From contig JAEKKE010000138.1 of NCBI GenBank assembly GCA_019510535.1, positions 1-15,607 on the forward strand: a stretch of 15,607 bases of DNA, read 5' to 3'. The notes under the pieces were generated by a model that was not told the origin of the DNA, searched no databases, and saw nothing but the letters and a program-made list of their open reading frames with translations. Positions 15,374 to 15,607 of this stretch are shown here, in pieces (positions within the stretch are counted from its first letter, which is position 1; each line of letters opens with the position of its first letter). A program made the position numbers and the translations under genes. The stretch is from Acidobacteriota bacterium (GTDB lineage Bacteria; Acidobacteriota; Terriglobia; Terriglobales; Acidobacteriaceae).

Positions 15374-15607
15374 TTAGCGCGCGATATCGTCAAGTAGCAG
15401 CTTGGCTTTGGTCGTCAGCGTATTGGCTCCGTCCACATCGCCGGCCTTGAGCGCTTCCCGCGCTTTCAAGAGAAAATCCTTGATTTGATCGACAGCGGTT
15501 TTGTGCGAACCCGTCACAGAGCCTGAGAGACCCTCAAGTCGCCGTTGCGTTGCAGCGATGAGCTCGGCGGCCTGTTGCCGGGCCTGGGACGAGGTGTCGC
15601 CGCCGGT
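15374..15607 (-). CDS. C-terminal part of an unidentified small helical protein (N-terminus beyond the window)
   Basis: The reverse strand is open from the window edge to a TAA at 15374-15376, giving 77 residues without a start codon in view. The sequence is rich in Ala, Gln and Lys and looks wholly helical: QQAAELIAATQRRLEGL, then DQIKDFLLKAREALKAGD, then GANTLTTKAKLLLDDIAR at the end. The KAREALKAGD..GA..L..KAK pattern resembles the C-terminal helical hairpin of small acidobacterial envelope proteins of unknown function (recalled, not searched). The gene converges with secA across a 68-bp gap. It is probably real: codon usage matches the neighbours and the frame is clean. Confidence 0.65.
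   Translation of the reverse strand, partial: TGGDTSSQARQQAAELIAATQRRLEGLSGSVTGSHKTAVDQIKDFLLKAREALKAGDVDGANTLTTKAKLLLDDIAR

Overview
The window is GC-rich and densely coded. It reads as chromosome of an Acidobacteriota (Terriglobia, Terriglobus/Granulicella/Edaphobacter-like) bacterium. That placement is an inference from protein style: a LemA/TPM pair, an M13 peptidase, a soluble PRC-MgtE_N-CBS protein near an Nramp-like transporter, and SecA wording. It rests on no database search. No rRNA, tRNA, CRISPR array or transposase gene is visible.

Layout. At 1-1237 (+) a 5'-truncated TPM-domain protein is followed by lemA, closed by a strong hairpin that can terminate transcription from both sides. 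At 1324-2129 (-) lies an anti-sigma-type serine kinase followed by a STAS anti-anti-sigma factor, with two perfect palindromes at its likely promoter. At 2352-4400 (+) is a secreted M13 zinc metallopeptidase with its own terminator. At 4517-8156 (+) are three co-oriented genes: a soluble PRC-barrel/MgtE_N/CBS protein, a CgeB-like glycosyltransferase and a divergent Nramp-family transporter. At 8153-9396 (-) are a HAD phosphatase and a Nudix hydrolase, converging on the transporter. At 9448-12135 (+) are xerD and xerC, overlapping by ATGA, then a secreted SGNH/rhamnogalacturonan-acetylesterase-like hydrolase. At 12133-12406 is a non-coding element with 32-bp terminal inverted repeats. At 12474-15305 (+) is secA, and 15374-15607 (-) holds the C-terminal end of an unidentified small protein.

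Points that stand out. (1) The SecA lacks about 50 residues, in frame, around codon 322; this is the stretch that normally carries VDEFTGR and the GRRWSDGLHQA motif. (2) The Nramp-like protein keeps the TM1 Asp but has lost the other metal-site residues, including the TM6 Met, and shares a gene cluster with a soluble MgtE-type Mg2+-sensor protein, which suggests a two-part Mg2+ uptake system. (3) A MITE-like element sits between the hydrolase and secA and supplies the hydrolase stop codon. (4) An 11-codon reading frame ends on the secA TTG start. (5) A perfect 10-1-10 palindrome fills the spacer of the anti-sigma operon promoter. (6) Several genes without a Shine-Dalgarno have a -10-like hexamer 7-9 nt before ATG, as in leaderless mRNAs.
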